64,000 bases of DNA, from assembly GCA_005503215.1 (NCBI GenBank), contig SCNS01000004.1, forward strand, positions 62,001 through 126,000. The letters are read 5' to 3'. The notes beneath the pieces are model-generated. The model was not told the DNA's origin and searched no databases. It worked only from the letters and a program-made list of their open reading frames with translations. This document shows, piece after piece, positions 42,810 to 51,422 of the stretch (position 1 is the stretch's first letter; each line of letters begins with the position of its first letter). The stretch comes from Sphingomonadaceae bacterium 3R27C6. GTDB lineage: Bacteria > Pseudomonadota > Alphaproteobacteria > Sphingomonadales > Sphingomonadaceae. The position numbers and the translations under genes are program-made.

Positions 42810-42920
42810 GGATGAAAAGGCTCCCCAGCGCAGTGTCCGGACATTTCCGGCATGCGCTGCTCCTAGGACAGGCATGGCGTTAAGGGCAAGCGCGATGCGC
42901 CGAAGCGCCCCATCCTTTTC

Positions 42921-42996
42921 CGTCGTCACCCTGGACTTGATCCGGGGTCCATGCCGCCGCCGCCGAATGGATGCCGGATCAAGTCCGGCATGACGA
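42921..42996. repeat. Palindromic intergenic repeat, GGACTTGATCCGG family
   Basis: Inverted arms CTGGACTTGATCCGGGGTCC (42931-42950) and GGATGCCGGATCAAGTCCGG (42969-42988) with outer CGTCGTCA/TGACGAAGG. It lies in the 247-bp divergent gap between chpT and rluD. It is a third palindrome family, distinct from those at 352 and 17713. Confidence 0.8.
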
Positions 42997-43056
42997 AGGG
43001 GATATGGACGATCCCGTACCCTTGAATTTCGGTGCCCGAAAACCACATTCCCATCA

Positions 43057-44013
43057 ATGCAGGGGGATGACGACATTTTTACCGTGGCGCTGGACGATAG
43101 CGCGGCCGGGCTGCGGCTCGACCGGGCGCTCGCCGAAGCGCTGCCCAGCCTGTCGCGCGAACGATTGAAGAGCCTGATCAAGGGCGGCCGCGTCGTTGGC
43201 GCCGACGGCAAAATTCTTTGGGATCCCTCGGCAAAAGCTGCCGCGCCCGCGACGATCGAGGTCCGCCTGCCCGCCGCCACGCCCGCGCATAATGTCGCAC
43301 AGGATATGGGGCTGGTCATCGCCTACGAAGACGAGCATCTGATCGTCATCGACAAGCCCGCGGGCATGGTCGTCCATCCCGCCGCGGGCAATCTCGATGG
43401 GACGATGGTCAACGCCTTGCTCCACCATTGTGCGGGGCAATTGTCGGGGATCGGCGGCGTCGCGCGGCCGGGGATCGTCCACCGCATCGACAAGGACACA
43501 AGCGGGCTGATCGTCGCCGCGAAGCACGACAAGGCGCACGAGGGCCTCGCGAAGCAATTCGCCGCGCACAGCATCGACCGCCGCTATCTCGCGCTTGCGA
43601 CCGGGCGGCCGATGCCCGCGAACGGAACGATCGACGCGGCGCTCGGCCGCTCGACGACGAACCGTAAGAAGATGGCGGTGGTCGCCGAAGGGCGCGGCAA
43701 GCATGCGATCACCCATTACCGGACGATCGAGCCGCTGAAGAATGCGACCTTGGTCGAGTGCCGGCTGGAAACCGGACGCACGCACCAGGTGCGCGTCCAC
43801 ATGGCGCATATCGGCCATCCGCTGGTCGGCGACCCGGTCTATGGACGCGTCAGAAAGCCTTTGTCGGAGGTGCTGAAAGCGCGGAATTTCGTGCGGCAGG
43901 CATTGCACGCGGCCCATTTGGGCTTTATTCATCCGGTGACCGGTAACAACATCGCGCTCGACAGCGAACTCCCAGCCGACATGCGGGAACTGATCGATGA
44001 ATTGCGCGTTTAG
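43057..44013 (+). CDS. rluD: 23S rRNA pseudouridine synthase of the RluA/RluD family
   Basis: The 318-residue protein has an N-terminal S4 domain (LRLDRALAEALPSLSRERLK, LIKGGRVVGADGK) and the catalytic domain with RPGIVHRIDKDTSGLIVAAK, holding the catalytic Asp in HRIDKDTSG, then ETGRTHQVRVHMAHIGHPL. The S4 domain and length favour RluD (U1911, U1915, U1917 of 23S rRNA) over RluA. It is 83 bp upstream of rpoH on the same strand. Confidence 0.9.
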   Translation: MQGDDDIFTVALDDSAAGLRLDRALAEALPSLSRERLKSLIKGGRVVGADGKILWDPSAKAAAPATIEVRLPAATPAHNVAQDMGLVIAYEDEHLIVIDKPAGMVVHPAAGNLDGTMVNALLHHCAGQLSGIGGVARPGIVHRIDKDTSGLIVAAKHDKAHEGLAKQFAAHSIDRRYLALATGRPMPANGTIDAALGRSTTNRKKMAVVAEGRGKHAITHYRTIEPLKNATLVECRLETGRTHQVRVHMAHIGHPLVGDPVYGRVRKPLSEVLKARNFVRQALHAAHLGFIHPVTGNNIALDSELPADMRELIDELRV

Positions 44014-44096
44014 GTTTCGAATGAAAATCTATCTCGACCGCTGGGACCAACCGCGGCATGTTCTGACTCAAGATTCTAAAGGGAAGACGCTCTCCA

Positions 44097-44996
44097 ATGG
44101 CTAAAAGCAATGTTCCGGCCACGGTTCCAGCGCTTGGCGGCGAAGCCAGCCTGAATCGCTATCTGGCGGAAATCCGTAAATTCCCCCTGCTGACCCCCGA
44201 GCAGGAATATATGCTCGCGCGCCGCTTCCAGGAGCATGGCGACAATGAAGCTGCGGCGCAGCTCGTCACCTCGCACCTCCGCCTCGTCGCGAAGATCGCG
44301 ATGGGTTACCGCGGCTATGGCCTGCCCGTCAGCGAGCTCATCAGCGAAGGCAATATCGGCCTGATGCAGGGTGTGAAGAAGTTCGACCCCGAACGCGGCT
44401 TCCGCCTCGCCACCTATGCGATGTGGTGGATTCGCGCCTCGATCCAGGAATTCATCCTGCGCTCGTGGAGCCTCGTGAAGATGGGGACGACCGCGGCGCA
44501 GAAGAAGCTGTTCTTCAACCTTCGCCGGATGAAGAACAACCTCGCGGCGTTCGAGGACGGCGACCTGTCGCCCGAACATCTGACCAAGATCGCGACCGAC
44601 CTCGGCGTTACCGAGGAAGAGGTCACCAGCATGAACCGCCGCATGTCGATGGGCGGCGACACCTCGCTGAACGTGCCGATGGGCGAAGATGGTGACAGCC
44701 AGTGGCAGGATCTGCTCGGCGACGAGGGACCGCTCCAGGATGAACGCGTCGCCGAGGCGCAGGAACGCGACGTGCGCCATTCGCTGCTGAATGAAGCGCT
44801 GGAATCGCTCAACGAGCGCGAGCGTCACATCCTGACCGAACGCCGCCTGACCGACGATCCCAAGACGCTCGAAGACCTGAGCCAGGTTTACGACGTCAGC
44901 CGCGAACGCGTCCGCCAGATCGAAGTGCGCGCATTCGAAAAGCTGCAGAAAGCGATGCTGAAGCTCGCCGGCGATCGGCGACTGGTGGGCGCCTGA
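44097..44996 (+). CDS. rpoH: Heat-shock sigma factor RpoH (sigma-32)
   Basis: The 299-residue sigma factor has region 2 (LVTSHLRLVAKIAMGYRGYG, ISEGNIGLMQGVKKFDPERG, ATYAMWWIRASIQEFILRSW), the RpoH box QKKLFFNLRR and region 4 (RVRQIEVRAFEKL helix-turn-helix). It directs RNA polymerase to heat-shock promoters. No sigma-32-type promoter was identified with confidence upstream. The 3' end lies in a short tandem repeat. Confidence 0.96.
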   Translation: MAKSNVPATVPALGGEASLNRYLAEIRKFPLLTPEQEYMLARRFQEHGDNEAAAQLVTSHLRLVAKIAMGYRGYGLPVSELISEGNIGLMQGVKKFDPERGFRLATYAMWWIRASIQEFILRSWSLVKMGTTAAQKKLFFNLRRMKNNLAAFEDGDLSPEHLTKIATDLGVTEEEVTSMNRRMSMGGDTSLNVPMGEDGDSQWQDLLGDEGPLQDERVAEAQERDVRHSLLNEALESLNERERHILTERRLTDDPKTLEDLSQVYDVSRERVRQIEVRAFEKLQKAMLKLAGDRRLVGA

Positions 44997-45015
44997 TCGG
45001 CGCCTGATCGGCGCC
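44988..45015 (+). repeat. Tandem 11-bp repeat GGCGCCTGATC over the rpoH stop
   Basis: The unit GGCGCCTGATC occurs twice in full and once as GGCGCC. The first unit holds the rpoH TGA stop, so copy-number changes would not alter the protein. GGCGCC is self-complementary, so adjacent units can pair. Confidence 0.7.
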
Positions 45016-45065
45016 CATCCTTTGCGCCCAAGCCGACACGGGAATGCGGCAGCGGCGCGCAAACG

Positions 45066-45866
45066 TCAGAAGCGGCGCACGAAACCGAAATAAAGTTCGA
45101 TATCCGGGCTATCGCGATTGAGGCCGATGTTGGCACCGACATCCCATTGGCTGTCGGCGTCGGGTTGCCAGCCGGCCGAAAGGCCGGCGAGCGCCTCGGT
45201 GGCATGACCGTCGGGGTCGCGGTCGCGGGTCAGCGACACTTCGGCCGCCATCGAGACATCGTCGGACAGGCTGAACCCCACCCCCGCGACCGAGCCATAG
45301 GCCATATGCCGGCCCTCGCCGTCGCTATCGACAGCGGCGTCGACGTGCGGGGTGAAGCCAAGCGACAAGGCACCGAGTTCGAAGCTGATCGGCACGAGCA
45401 TCCCCGCCCCCCAATCGCCCGCGCCGACTCCCTCGCCGCCCAGCGGCAGCGTGGCGTAGGGCATCAGCGCGAGCGAAAACCCCGACCCGTCGGGATTGCG
45501 GAGGTTCTGCCGCAACGCGAGCGTCACGTCGCCGGTTCGCGTCCGGCGGGTCACGTCCCCCGTCGCCCGGTCGCGCTCGCGCGCACGGCCGAGCATCGTC
45601 CATCCCAGCTGCACCTCCAGCGACGAGGTCAGCCCGGCGCGCAGCAGGGCATCGCCAAAGGTCCAGCTATCGCTCCGACTGTCGGCGGTGCGATCGAGCG
45701 TCCAGTCGGCCAGCCCGATCTCGAACAGCAGCGACCCCGGCTCGACCGTGCAGGCGGGTGTACCGAGCCCCGGCCGGTCGGGGCAAAGCTCGCGGCGATC
45801 CTCGTTCGCGAAGGCGGGCGCAGCGGCCGTCACGGCGGCGAGCAGCAAGAGGGATCGAAGCGACAT
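45066..45866 (-). CDS. Outer-membrane beta-barrel protein, phenol/MetA pathway-like transporter family
   Basis: The 266-residue protein has a signal peptide (SLLLLAAVTAAAPAFA) and alternating short beta strands ending in the outer-membrane signature VRRF with C-terminal Phe. Motifs such as TVEPGSLLFEIGLADWTLD, SLEVQLGWTMLG and ALMPYATLPLGGEG fit the MetA-pathway (PF13557-like) putative transporter family. The cargo is unknown. It is divergent from mtgA. Confidence 0.78.
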   Translation of the reverse strand: MSLRSLLLLAAVTAAAPAFANEDRRELCPDRPGLGTPACTVEPGSLLFEIGLADWTLDRTADSRSDSWTFGDALLRAGLTSSLEVQLGWTMLGRARERDRATGDVTRRTRTGDVTLALRQNLRNPDGSGFSLALMPYATLPLGGEGVGAGDWGAGMLVPISFELGALSLGFTPHVDAAVDSDGEGRHMAYGSVAGVGFSLSDDVSMAAEVSLTRDRDPDGHATEALAGLSAGWQPDADSQWDVGANIGLNRDSPDIELYFGFVRRF

Positions 45867-45956
45867 GCGGGTCTTTCCTTCACCGGACAGCAGTGTTTTT
45901 TACTCCACAAGATCAAGCCCGCTTGCCTCGAAATCGCAAGCGGCTAATTTGCCCGC

Positions 45957-46664
45957 ATGGCAACTCCCTCCCGCGCGAAGAAGCGCACGCTCCCCTGGTA
46001 TCTGCGGCCGTTCAAATGGCTGTTATGGTTCATTGCCGCCACGATATTGTGGGTGCTGCTCTATGCCGTGGCGCCGCCCCCCGTGACGTTCACGATGCTG
46101 GCGGACAGCAACGGGATCACCAAGGACTGGGAAAGTCTCTCGAGTATCGACCGCAACATGGTGCGCGCGGTGATCGCGGCGGAGGACGGCAAATTCTGCA
46201 GCCATAACGGGTTCGACCGCGACGCGATCGAGCAGGCGATCGAACGCAACGCCAAGGGCAAGCGCATGCGCGGCGGGTCGACGGTCAGCCAGCAGACCGC
46301 GAAAAATGTCTTCCTGTGGCAAGGGACCGGCTGGACGCGTTACGTCCGCAAGGTGCCCGAGGTCTGGTTCACCTTTCTGATCGAGAAGATCTGGGGCAAG
46401 CGCCGGATCATGGAGGTCTACCTCAACGTCGCCGAGACCGGCATCGGCACCTATGGTGTCGAGGCGGGGGCGCAGCGCTATTTCAACCATGGCGCGGGCA
46501 AGCTGACCCCCGCCGAGGCGGGGCGCATCGCCGCGATCCTGCCGCTGCCCAAGAAACGCGAGGCGGTGAGCCCGTCGGGCTTTACGCGCCGCTACGGCAA
46601 CACGATCCGCGCGCGCATCGGCGTGGTCAAGCGCGACGGGCTGGATGCGTGCATCTATAGCTGA
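45957..46664 (+). CDS. mtgA: Monofunctional peptidoglycan glycosyltransferase MtgA
   Basis: The 235-residue protein has an N-terminal basic segment and one membrane anchor (LLWFIAATILWVLLYAVA), then the GT51 motifs RAVIAAEDGKFCSHNGFD (catalytic Glu), GGSTVSQQTAKNVFLW, RIMEVYLNVAETG and AAILPLPKKREA. It polymerises lipid II into glycan strands and lacks a transpeptidase domain. Confidence 0.95.
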   Translation: MATPSRAKKRTLPWYLRPFKWLLWFIAATILWVLLYAVAPPPVTFTMLADSNGITKDWESLSSIDRNMVRAVIAAEDGKFCSHNGFDRDAIEQAIERNAKGKRMRGGSTVSQQTAKNVFLWQGTGWTRYVRKVPEVWFTFLIEKIWGKRRIMEVYLNVAETGIGTYGVEAGAQRYFNHGAGKLTPAEAGRIAAILPLPKKREAVSPSGFTRRYGNTIRARIGVVKRDGLDACIYS

Positions 46665-46782
46665 GAAACCGCTGGCCGAGGGAAGCAGCGAAGATCAAGA
46701 CACTGCCTCAATGGGCTTATCGTCTCTTTAATCCATCGCTGCTATCCCCGCTCCACCGAAGGAAATCTTCCCGGCGGCAACT

Positions 46783-46980
46783 ATGGGGGCATTCATGGCT
46801 TTTCTTTTCTTGGCACTCTTGATCTTCTTTGCCGTCCGAGCTGTTCTCTACTTTCGAAACGGCCGTGCAGTTGCGGGAATATTCGCGTCGTTTGCCTGCC
46901 TGCTCTTCACCGGCGGGATCTATGTCGACTATGCCAAATCAACGGGCGCGAATGCAGAAGTCGCCCAGTCCGCGGACTGA
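46783..46980 (+). CDS. 65-residue two-helix membrane protein
   Basis: The ORF encodes two hydrophobic helices (FLFLALLIFFAVRAVLYF and VAGIFASFACLLFTGGIYV) separated by a short basic loop, with a polar tail. The start could be ATG 46783 or 46795; neither has a strong ribosome site. Base composition is more AT-rich than the flanks. It stands alone between mtgA and the convergent small gene. No family recognised. Confidence 0.5.
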   Translation: MGAFMAFLFLALLIFFAVRAVLYFRNGRAVAGIFASFACLLFTGGIYVDYAKSTGANAEVAQSAD

Positions 46981-47045
46981 GGCCGTCGTCCTGTAACAAT
47001 CAGCCCGCGCGACGGGCTGGATGCGCTCATTCAAATAGGCGATTG

Positions 47046-47165
47046 CTATTCGGAGGCGTCGCGCGCCGCGTCGGCGACCAGCAGCACGCCGCCGATCAGC
47101 GCGACGCCGACGCCGATCGCAATCCAGCCAGCGGTCGAGACGTTGTTCCGCTGCGCCCTGTCCAC
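47046..47165 (-). CDS. 39-residue membrane peptide downstream of the J-domain gene
   Basis: A GTG start at 47165 gives MDRAQRNNVSTAGWIAIGVG followed by one hydrophobic helix and an acidic end. The frame is open further upstream, into the J-domain gene in another frame, so the start is uncertain. The amphipathic-then-hydrophobic layout suggests a real small protein; the ribosome site is weak. Confidence 0.4.
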   Translation of the reverse strand: MDRAQRNNVSTAGWIAIGVGVALIGGVLLVADAARDASE

Positions 47166-47185
47166 CCCGGCGATAATGTGATTGG

Positions 47186-47731
47186 CTAAGCCGGCTTCCA
47201 GCTCTTCCGCTCTTCCGCCTGTTTCAGCACCTCGAACGCCGCTTGTCCTGCGGCAAAACGCTTCGCGGCGTCGGCGTCGCCGGGTTTCACGTCGGGGTGT
47301 GTTTCTTTGGCAAGATTGCGCCATGCCTTTTTCGTCGCTTCGAAATCGGCATCGGGTTCGAGGTCCAATATTTCGAGCGCGCGCATTTCGTCGGCGCTGC
47401 GGCTGCCGTCGCCCGACCCGCCCCAGGCATAATGCTGGGCCTTTGCATATGCCCCCGCGTCGCGCGTCTCATTGGCCGCGCGTTCGGCGGCATCTTCGGC
47501 GCTCAAACCCTCGAAATAGTCCCAGCCGCGGTTATATTCGGCGGCGTGCGTCTCGCAGAAATACCAGCGTTCGGGGCTGTTCGGCGACTTCGGAGCGGGG
47601 CAGTTGCCGGGGTTGGTGCAGCCGTGGCGATCGCAGAGGCGCACCTTCTGCGTCTCGCGCGACGAGCCATAGGGGCGCCAGCGGGGAAAACCCCAATCGT
47701 CGGATCTTTTGGCGCGGCTCATCATCCCCAT
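47186..47731 (-). CDS. DnaJ-domain protein
   Basis: The 181-residue protein has an N-terminal part with a Cys/His pattern (LCDRHGCTNPGNCPAP, WYFCETHAAEYNRGWDYFEG) that could bind zinc, and a C-terminal J domain (ALEILDLEPDADFEATKKAW) with the HPD motif in THPDVKPG. It should stimulate an Hsp70. The first of three close Met codons is used; all lack a good ribosome site. The J domain at the C-terminus, with the zinc-like module in front, is a form seen in alphaproteobacteria. Confidence 0.87.
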   Translation of the reverse strand: MGMMSRAKRSDDWGFPRWRPYGSSRETQKVRLCDRHGCTNPGNCPAPKSPNSPERWYFCETHAAEYNRGWDYFEGLSAEDAAERAANETRDAGAYAKAQHYAWGGSGDGSRSADEMRALEILDLEPDADFEATKKAWRNLAKETHPDVKPGDADAAKRFAAGQAAFEVLKQAEERKSWKPA

Positions 47732-47776
47732 GTAGCGGCTGGGGCGCGCGATTGCTAGCCAAGGAGGCCGAAAAAC

Positions 47777-48562
47777 CTAGTCTTTGGGCTTGTAACCGAA
47801 CGCCTTGCCCGCGAGTTTGACGATCGCGGGGTCGAGATCGGGCGGGGTCATCGGCACGATCGCCTCGAGCGCTTCGGCGATATGGGTCAGCGCCGCGATC
47901 CGCGCGGCCTTCTTGTTATTGCCGTCGATCACTTTCCACGGCGCCCAGCGCGTGTTCGTCTGCGCGAACATATCCTCGATCGCGGCAAGATAGGCCTTGC
48001 GCTTCGACCGGTTTCGATAATCCTCCGTCCCCGTCTTCCACCGCTTCCACGGATCGTCGAGGCGGTCGGCGAAGCGCTTGTCCTGCTCGTCCTGCGTGAT
48101 GTGGATGAAGAGTTTCACCAGGTTCGTGCGGCTGCCGGTCAGCTGCGCCTCGAACTCGTTGATCTCGTCATAACCCTTGCGCCATTCGGCCTCGCTTGCG
48201 AAGCCTTCGACGCGCTCGACGAGGACGCGCCCGTACCAGCTGCGGTCGAAGATCGAGATTTCGCGATTGCCCGGCAATCGTTTCCAGAAACGCCAGAGGA
48301 AGTGGCGCGCCTTTTCCTCGTCGTTCGGGGCGCTGATCGGCCATACCTCGAAAAAGCGCGGGTCGAGCGACGCGGTCAGCCGCTGGATGATCCCGCCCTT
48401 CCCCGCCGCGTCCCAGCCCTCGAACATGATGATGCTGCGCTGGCCGTGGATGATGTGCGCGGCCTGGAGCCGTTCGAGGCGATCCTCGAGCGCGGCGAGA
48501 TCGTCGGAATAGTCGCCCTCATATTTGGCGCCGGTTTCATAGTCGGAGAGCGAGATCGTCAT
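47777..48562 (-). CDS. Polyphosphate kinase 2 (PPK2)
   Basis: The 261-residue protein has the PPK2 P-loop FEGWDAAGKGG (49-57 region), the Walker B/lid motifs FDRSWYGRVLVERVEG with Asp106, and the C-terminal APWKVIDGNNKKAAR. PPK2 enzymes phosphorylate nucleotides from polyphosphate. Length and the single domain fit class I or III; class, and therefore NDP or NMP preference, cannot be settled by eye. It is separate from the ppk1-ppx operon 7 kb away. Confidence 0.92.
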   Translation of the reverse strand: MTISLSDYETGAKYEGDYSDDLAALEDRLERLQAAHIIHGQRSIIMFEGWDAAGKGGIIQRLTASLDPRFFEVWPISAPNDEEKARHFLWRFWKRLPGNREISIFDRSWYGRVLVERVEGFASEAEWRKGYDEINEFEAQLTGSRTNLVKLFIHITQDEQDKRFADRLDDPWKRWKTGTEDYRNRSKRKAYLAAIEDMFAQTNTRWAPWKVIDGNNKKAARIAALTHIAEALEAIVPMTPPDLDPAIVKLAGKAFGYKPKD

Positions 48563-48647
48563 ATCCCCTCCCCTAGCGCAAGCGGGCGCCTTCCACCAAG
48601 CGGGCGATGGGCGATGTCATTTTCTGGCACAGGGTGCGCGGGTTTGG

Positions 48648-49523
48648 TTACGTGGCGAGATGCGCGAGCAGCGCGGCGACGCGCGCCGGATTCTCCATCG
48701 GGATGAAATGGCTGTGCTCAGCCCATAGTTCGTCGCGCGTCGCACCGATCGCGGCGCCGAGCGCCGTCCAGGTCGGGCTCAGCGAGAAGTCGAGTTCGCC
48801 GCCGCGCTCGCCGGTCGGGGCGCGGATGACCGTCGACGGCGTCGTCAGATAGTGCAGCCACTCGTGCGGGCTGGTGCGCAACGCATTCTGGTAGACCGAG
48901 GCTTCGAGCGCGGGCGGGCAGGCGAGCTCCAGCCCCTCGCCGTCCGCCACCGGGAGCAGGCCATGGGTGCAATAGTCGGCGAGGACGCGCGGATCCCAAT
49001 TCGCATAGGGCGACCGGTCGGCGAAACGCCCGCGCATCTCTTCGGCGCTGGACCACGCATTGCGGCGGCGCGCGACGGGATGCTCGGCGGGATCGGGGAT
49101 CGGTTTGGCCGCCTCGCCTTCATAAAAGGCGGGGTCCATGATCACCGGGTCGATCAGGACGAGATGACGGAAGGCTGCTGGTCGCTGCGACGCGAGCCGC
49201 GTCAGCGCGTAGCCGCCCATGCTGTGCCCACAGCCGACGATCGGATGTCCGCCGAGCCCGTCGAGCAGCGGCAACAGCGCATCGGATGTCGCCGCCCAAT
49301 TGGCGAGCGTCGCGGGGCGGTAGCTGCGCCCATGCCCGCGATGGTCGGGCGCGATTACGTGGGTGGCCGGGGGCAACGCCGCAACGACCTGATCCCAGAG
49401 CCGCGCGTGAAAGCCCGTCGCATGGAGCAGGAGCAGCGAAGGCCTCTGCCCCCGCACGCCCCATTCGAACCAGCAGATATCGCCTTCCGGCGTTTCCAGC
49501 CGGTGCTCCCGGGGTTCGCTCAC
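48648..49523 (-). CDS. Alpha/beta hydrolase
   Basis: The 291-residue protein has the alpha/beta hydrolase fold: HATGFHARLWDQVVAALP (oxyanion region), DHRGHGRS, nucleophile elbow GHSMGG and a late His in AEHSHFIPMENP. It starts with GTG 3 bp after the aspS stop, so it is co-transcribed with aspS. The substrate is unknown; esterase or lactonase activity is likely. Confidence 0.88.
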   Translation of the reverse strand: MSEPREHRLETPEGDICWFEWGVRGQRPSLLLLHATGFHARLWDQVVAALPPATHVIAPDHRGHGRSYRPATLANWAATSDALLPLLDGLGGHPIVGCGHSMGGYALTRLASQRPAAFRHLVLIDPVIMDPAFYEGEAAKPIPDPAEHPVARRRNAWSSAEEMRGRFADRSPYANWDPRVLADYCTHGLLPVADGEGLELACPPALEASVYQNALRTSPHEWLHYLTTPSTVIRAPTGERGGELDFSLSPTWTALGAAIGATRDELWAEHSHFIPMENPARVAALLAHLAT

Positions 49524-49526
49524 GCC

Positions 49527-51317
49527 TTAGCTCTTCGGGCCGTCGACGATGCGGATGCCGAGTTCCTTGAGCTGCTTGTCGCTGACCGGCGCCGGAGCAC
49601 CCATCATCAGGTCTTCGGCCTTCTGGGTCATCGGGAAGACGATGACTTCGCGAATGTTCGGTTCGTCGGCGAGCAGCATCACGATGCGGTCGACGCCCGG
49701 TGCCGATCCGCCGTGCGGCGGCGCACCGAACTTGAAGGCGTTGATCATGCCGCTGAAGTTCGCATCGACATCGGCCTGCGAATAGCCCGCGATCTCGAAC
49801 GCCTTGTACATGATGTCGGGGCGATGGTTCCGGATTGCGCCCGACGACAGTTCGACGCCGTTGCAGACGATATCATACTGGTAAGCGAGGATATCGAGCG
49901 GATCCTTGCCCGTCAGCGCGTCCATCTCGCCCTGCGGCATCGAGAAGGGATTGTGACTGAAATCGATCTTGCCGGTGTCCTCGTCGGCCTCGAACATCGG
50001 GAAGTCGACGATCCAGCAGAATTCGAAGCGGCTCTTGTCGATCAGGTCCAGCTGATCGGCAACGCGCGTGCGCGCGAGGCCCGCAAGCTTGGCGGCCTTG
50101 CCTTCGACGCCCGCGGCGAAGAAAATGCCGTCGTTCGGACCCAGCCCCATCGCGTCGGCGATCGCCTTCATGCCTTCCTGGCCGTGGTTGTTGGCGATCG
50201 GACCGCCGAACACGCCGTCTTTCTGGGTCGCATAGCCGAGGCCCGGGAAGCCTTCCGACTGTGCCCAGCTGTTCATCTCGTCGAAGAATTTGCGGCTCTT
50301 CTCGTGCGTTTCGGGGGCAGCAACGGCGCGGACGACCTGCCCTTCCTCGACCATCGTCGCAAAGCGGCCGAAACCCGATCCCTTGAAGAAATCACCCACG
50401 TCATGGACCAGCAGCGGATTGCGCAGGTCGGGCTTGTCGCTGCCATATTTCAGCATCGATTCGCGGTACGGAATGCGCTTGAACGGCAACGGCGACACGG
50501 TGCGGCCCTTGCCGTCGAAATCGGCGAACTCCTCGAACACCCCGTGCAGGACGGGTTCGATCGCGTTGAAGACGTCGTCCTGCGTGACGAAGCTCATCTC
50601 GAAATCGAGCTGGTAGAATTCACCCGGCGAACGGTCGGCGCGCGCATCCTCGTCGCGGAAGCAGGGCGCAATCTGGAAATAGCGGTCGAAGCCCGCGACC
50701 ATCAGCAGCTGCTTGAACATCTGCGGCGCCTGCGGCAGCGCATAGAATTTGCCGGGGTGGACGCGGCTCGGAACCAGATAGTCGCGCGCGCCTTCGGGGC
50801 TGCTCGCGGTCAGGATCGGCGTCTGGAATTCGGTGAAGCCCTGATCGATCATCCGGCGGCGCAGCGACGAAATCACGTTCGAGCGCAGCACGATATTCTT
50901 GTGCAGGCGCTCGCGGCGAAGGTCGAGGAAACGGTTCGTGAGGCGGATTTCCTCGGGATATTCGGTTTCGCCGAACACCGGCAGCGGCAGGCGATCGGCC
51001 GCCGACTGGACGGTCACCGCGCTCGGATAGATTTCGATCTCGCCGGTCGCCAGCTTCGGGTTGAGCGTCTCGGGCGACCGCGCGGCGACCTTTCCCGTGA
51101 AGGTCAGGACGGACTCGGGGCCAAGGGCGTTGACGGTGGGATAGAGGTCCGAACCGGTCTCTACGACGATCTGGGTAATGCCATAATGGTCGCGAAGATC
51201 GACGAAGAGCACATTCGCATGCTCGCGCGTGCGGTGCACCCAACCCGAAAGACGGACTTCCTCGCCAACGTTGGCGGCGCGAAGATCTGCGCATGTGTGG
51301 GTGCGATAGGCGTGCAT
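49527..51317 (-). CDS. aspS: Aspartyl-tRNA synthetase
   Basis: The 596-residue bacterial-type class IIb enzyme has the N-terminal OB anticodon-binding domain ([20 protein letters not shown]), the catalytic core ([39 protein letters not shown]), the inserted GAD domain and the C-terminal [20 protein letters not shown]. It charges tRNA-Asp, and possibly tRNA-Asn if the host uses the amidotransferase route, which cannot be judged here. Confidence 0.97.
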   Translation of the reverse strand: MHAYRTHTCADLRAANVGEEVRLSGWVHRTREHANVLFVDLRDHYGITQIVVETGSDLYPTVNALGPESVLTFTGKVAARSPETLNPKLATGEIEIYPSAVTVQSAADRLPLPVFGETEYPEEIRLTNRFLDLRRERLHKNIVLRSNVISSLRRRMIDQGFTEFQTPILTASSPEGARDYLVPSRVHPGKFYALPQAPQMFKQLLMVAGFDRYFQIAPCFRDEDARADRSPGEFYQLDFEMSFVTQDDVFNAIEPVLHGVFEEFADFDGKGRTVSPLPFKRIPYRESMLKYGSDKPDLRNPLLVHDVGDFFKGSGFGRFATMVEEGQVVRAVAAPETHEKSRKFFDEMNSWAQSEGFPGLGYATQKDGVFGGPIANNHGQEGMKAIADAMGLGPNDGIFFAAGVEGKAAKLAGLARTRVADQLDLIDKSRFEFCWIVDFPMFEADEDTGKIDFSHNPFSMPQGEMDALTGKDPLDILAYQYDIVCNGVELSSGAIRNHRPDIMYKAFEIAGYSQADVDANFSGMINAFKFGAPPHGGSAPGVDRIVMLLADEPNIREVIVFPMTQKAEDLMMGAPAPVSDKQLKELGIRIVDGPKS

Positions 51318-51422
51318 TATGTTCGTCTTTCAAATGTCCGGAGAGGCGCGCAGGAAAATGCGCCGATATGGCCGCGCCTAAGGCAGGTCGGCGAGCGATT
51401 TGTCAAGGGTAGAGGGCGCAAA

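Noticed and set aside
44014..44096. Sigma-32-type promoter before rpoH
   Set aside because: No pair of boxes with acceptable match and spacing could be found by eye.
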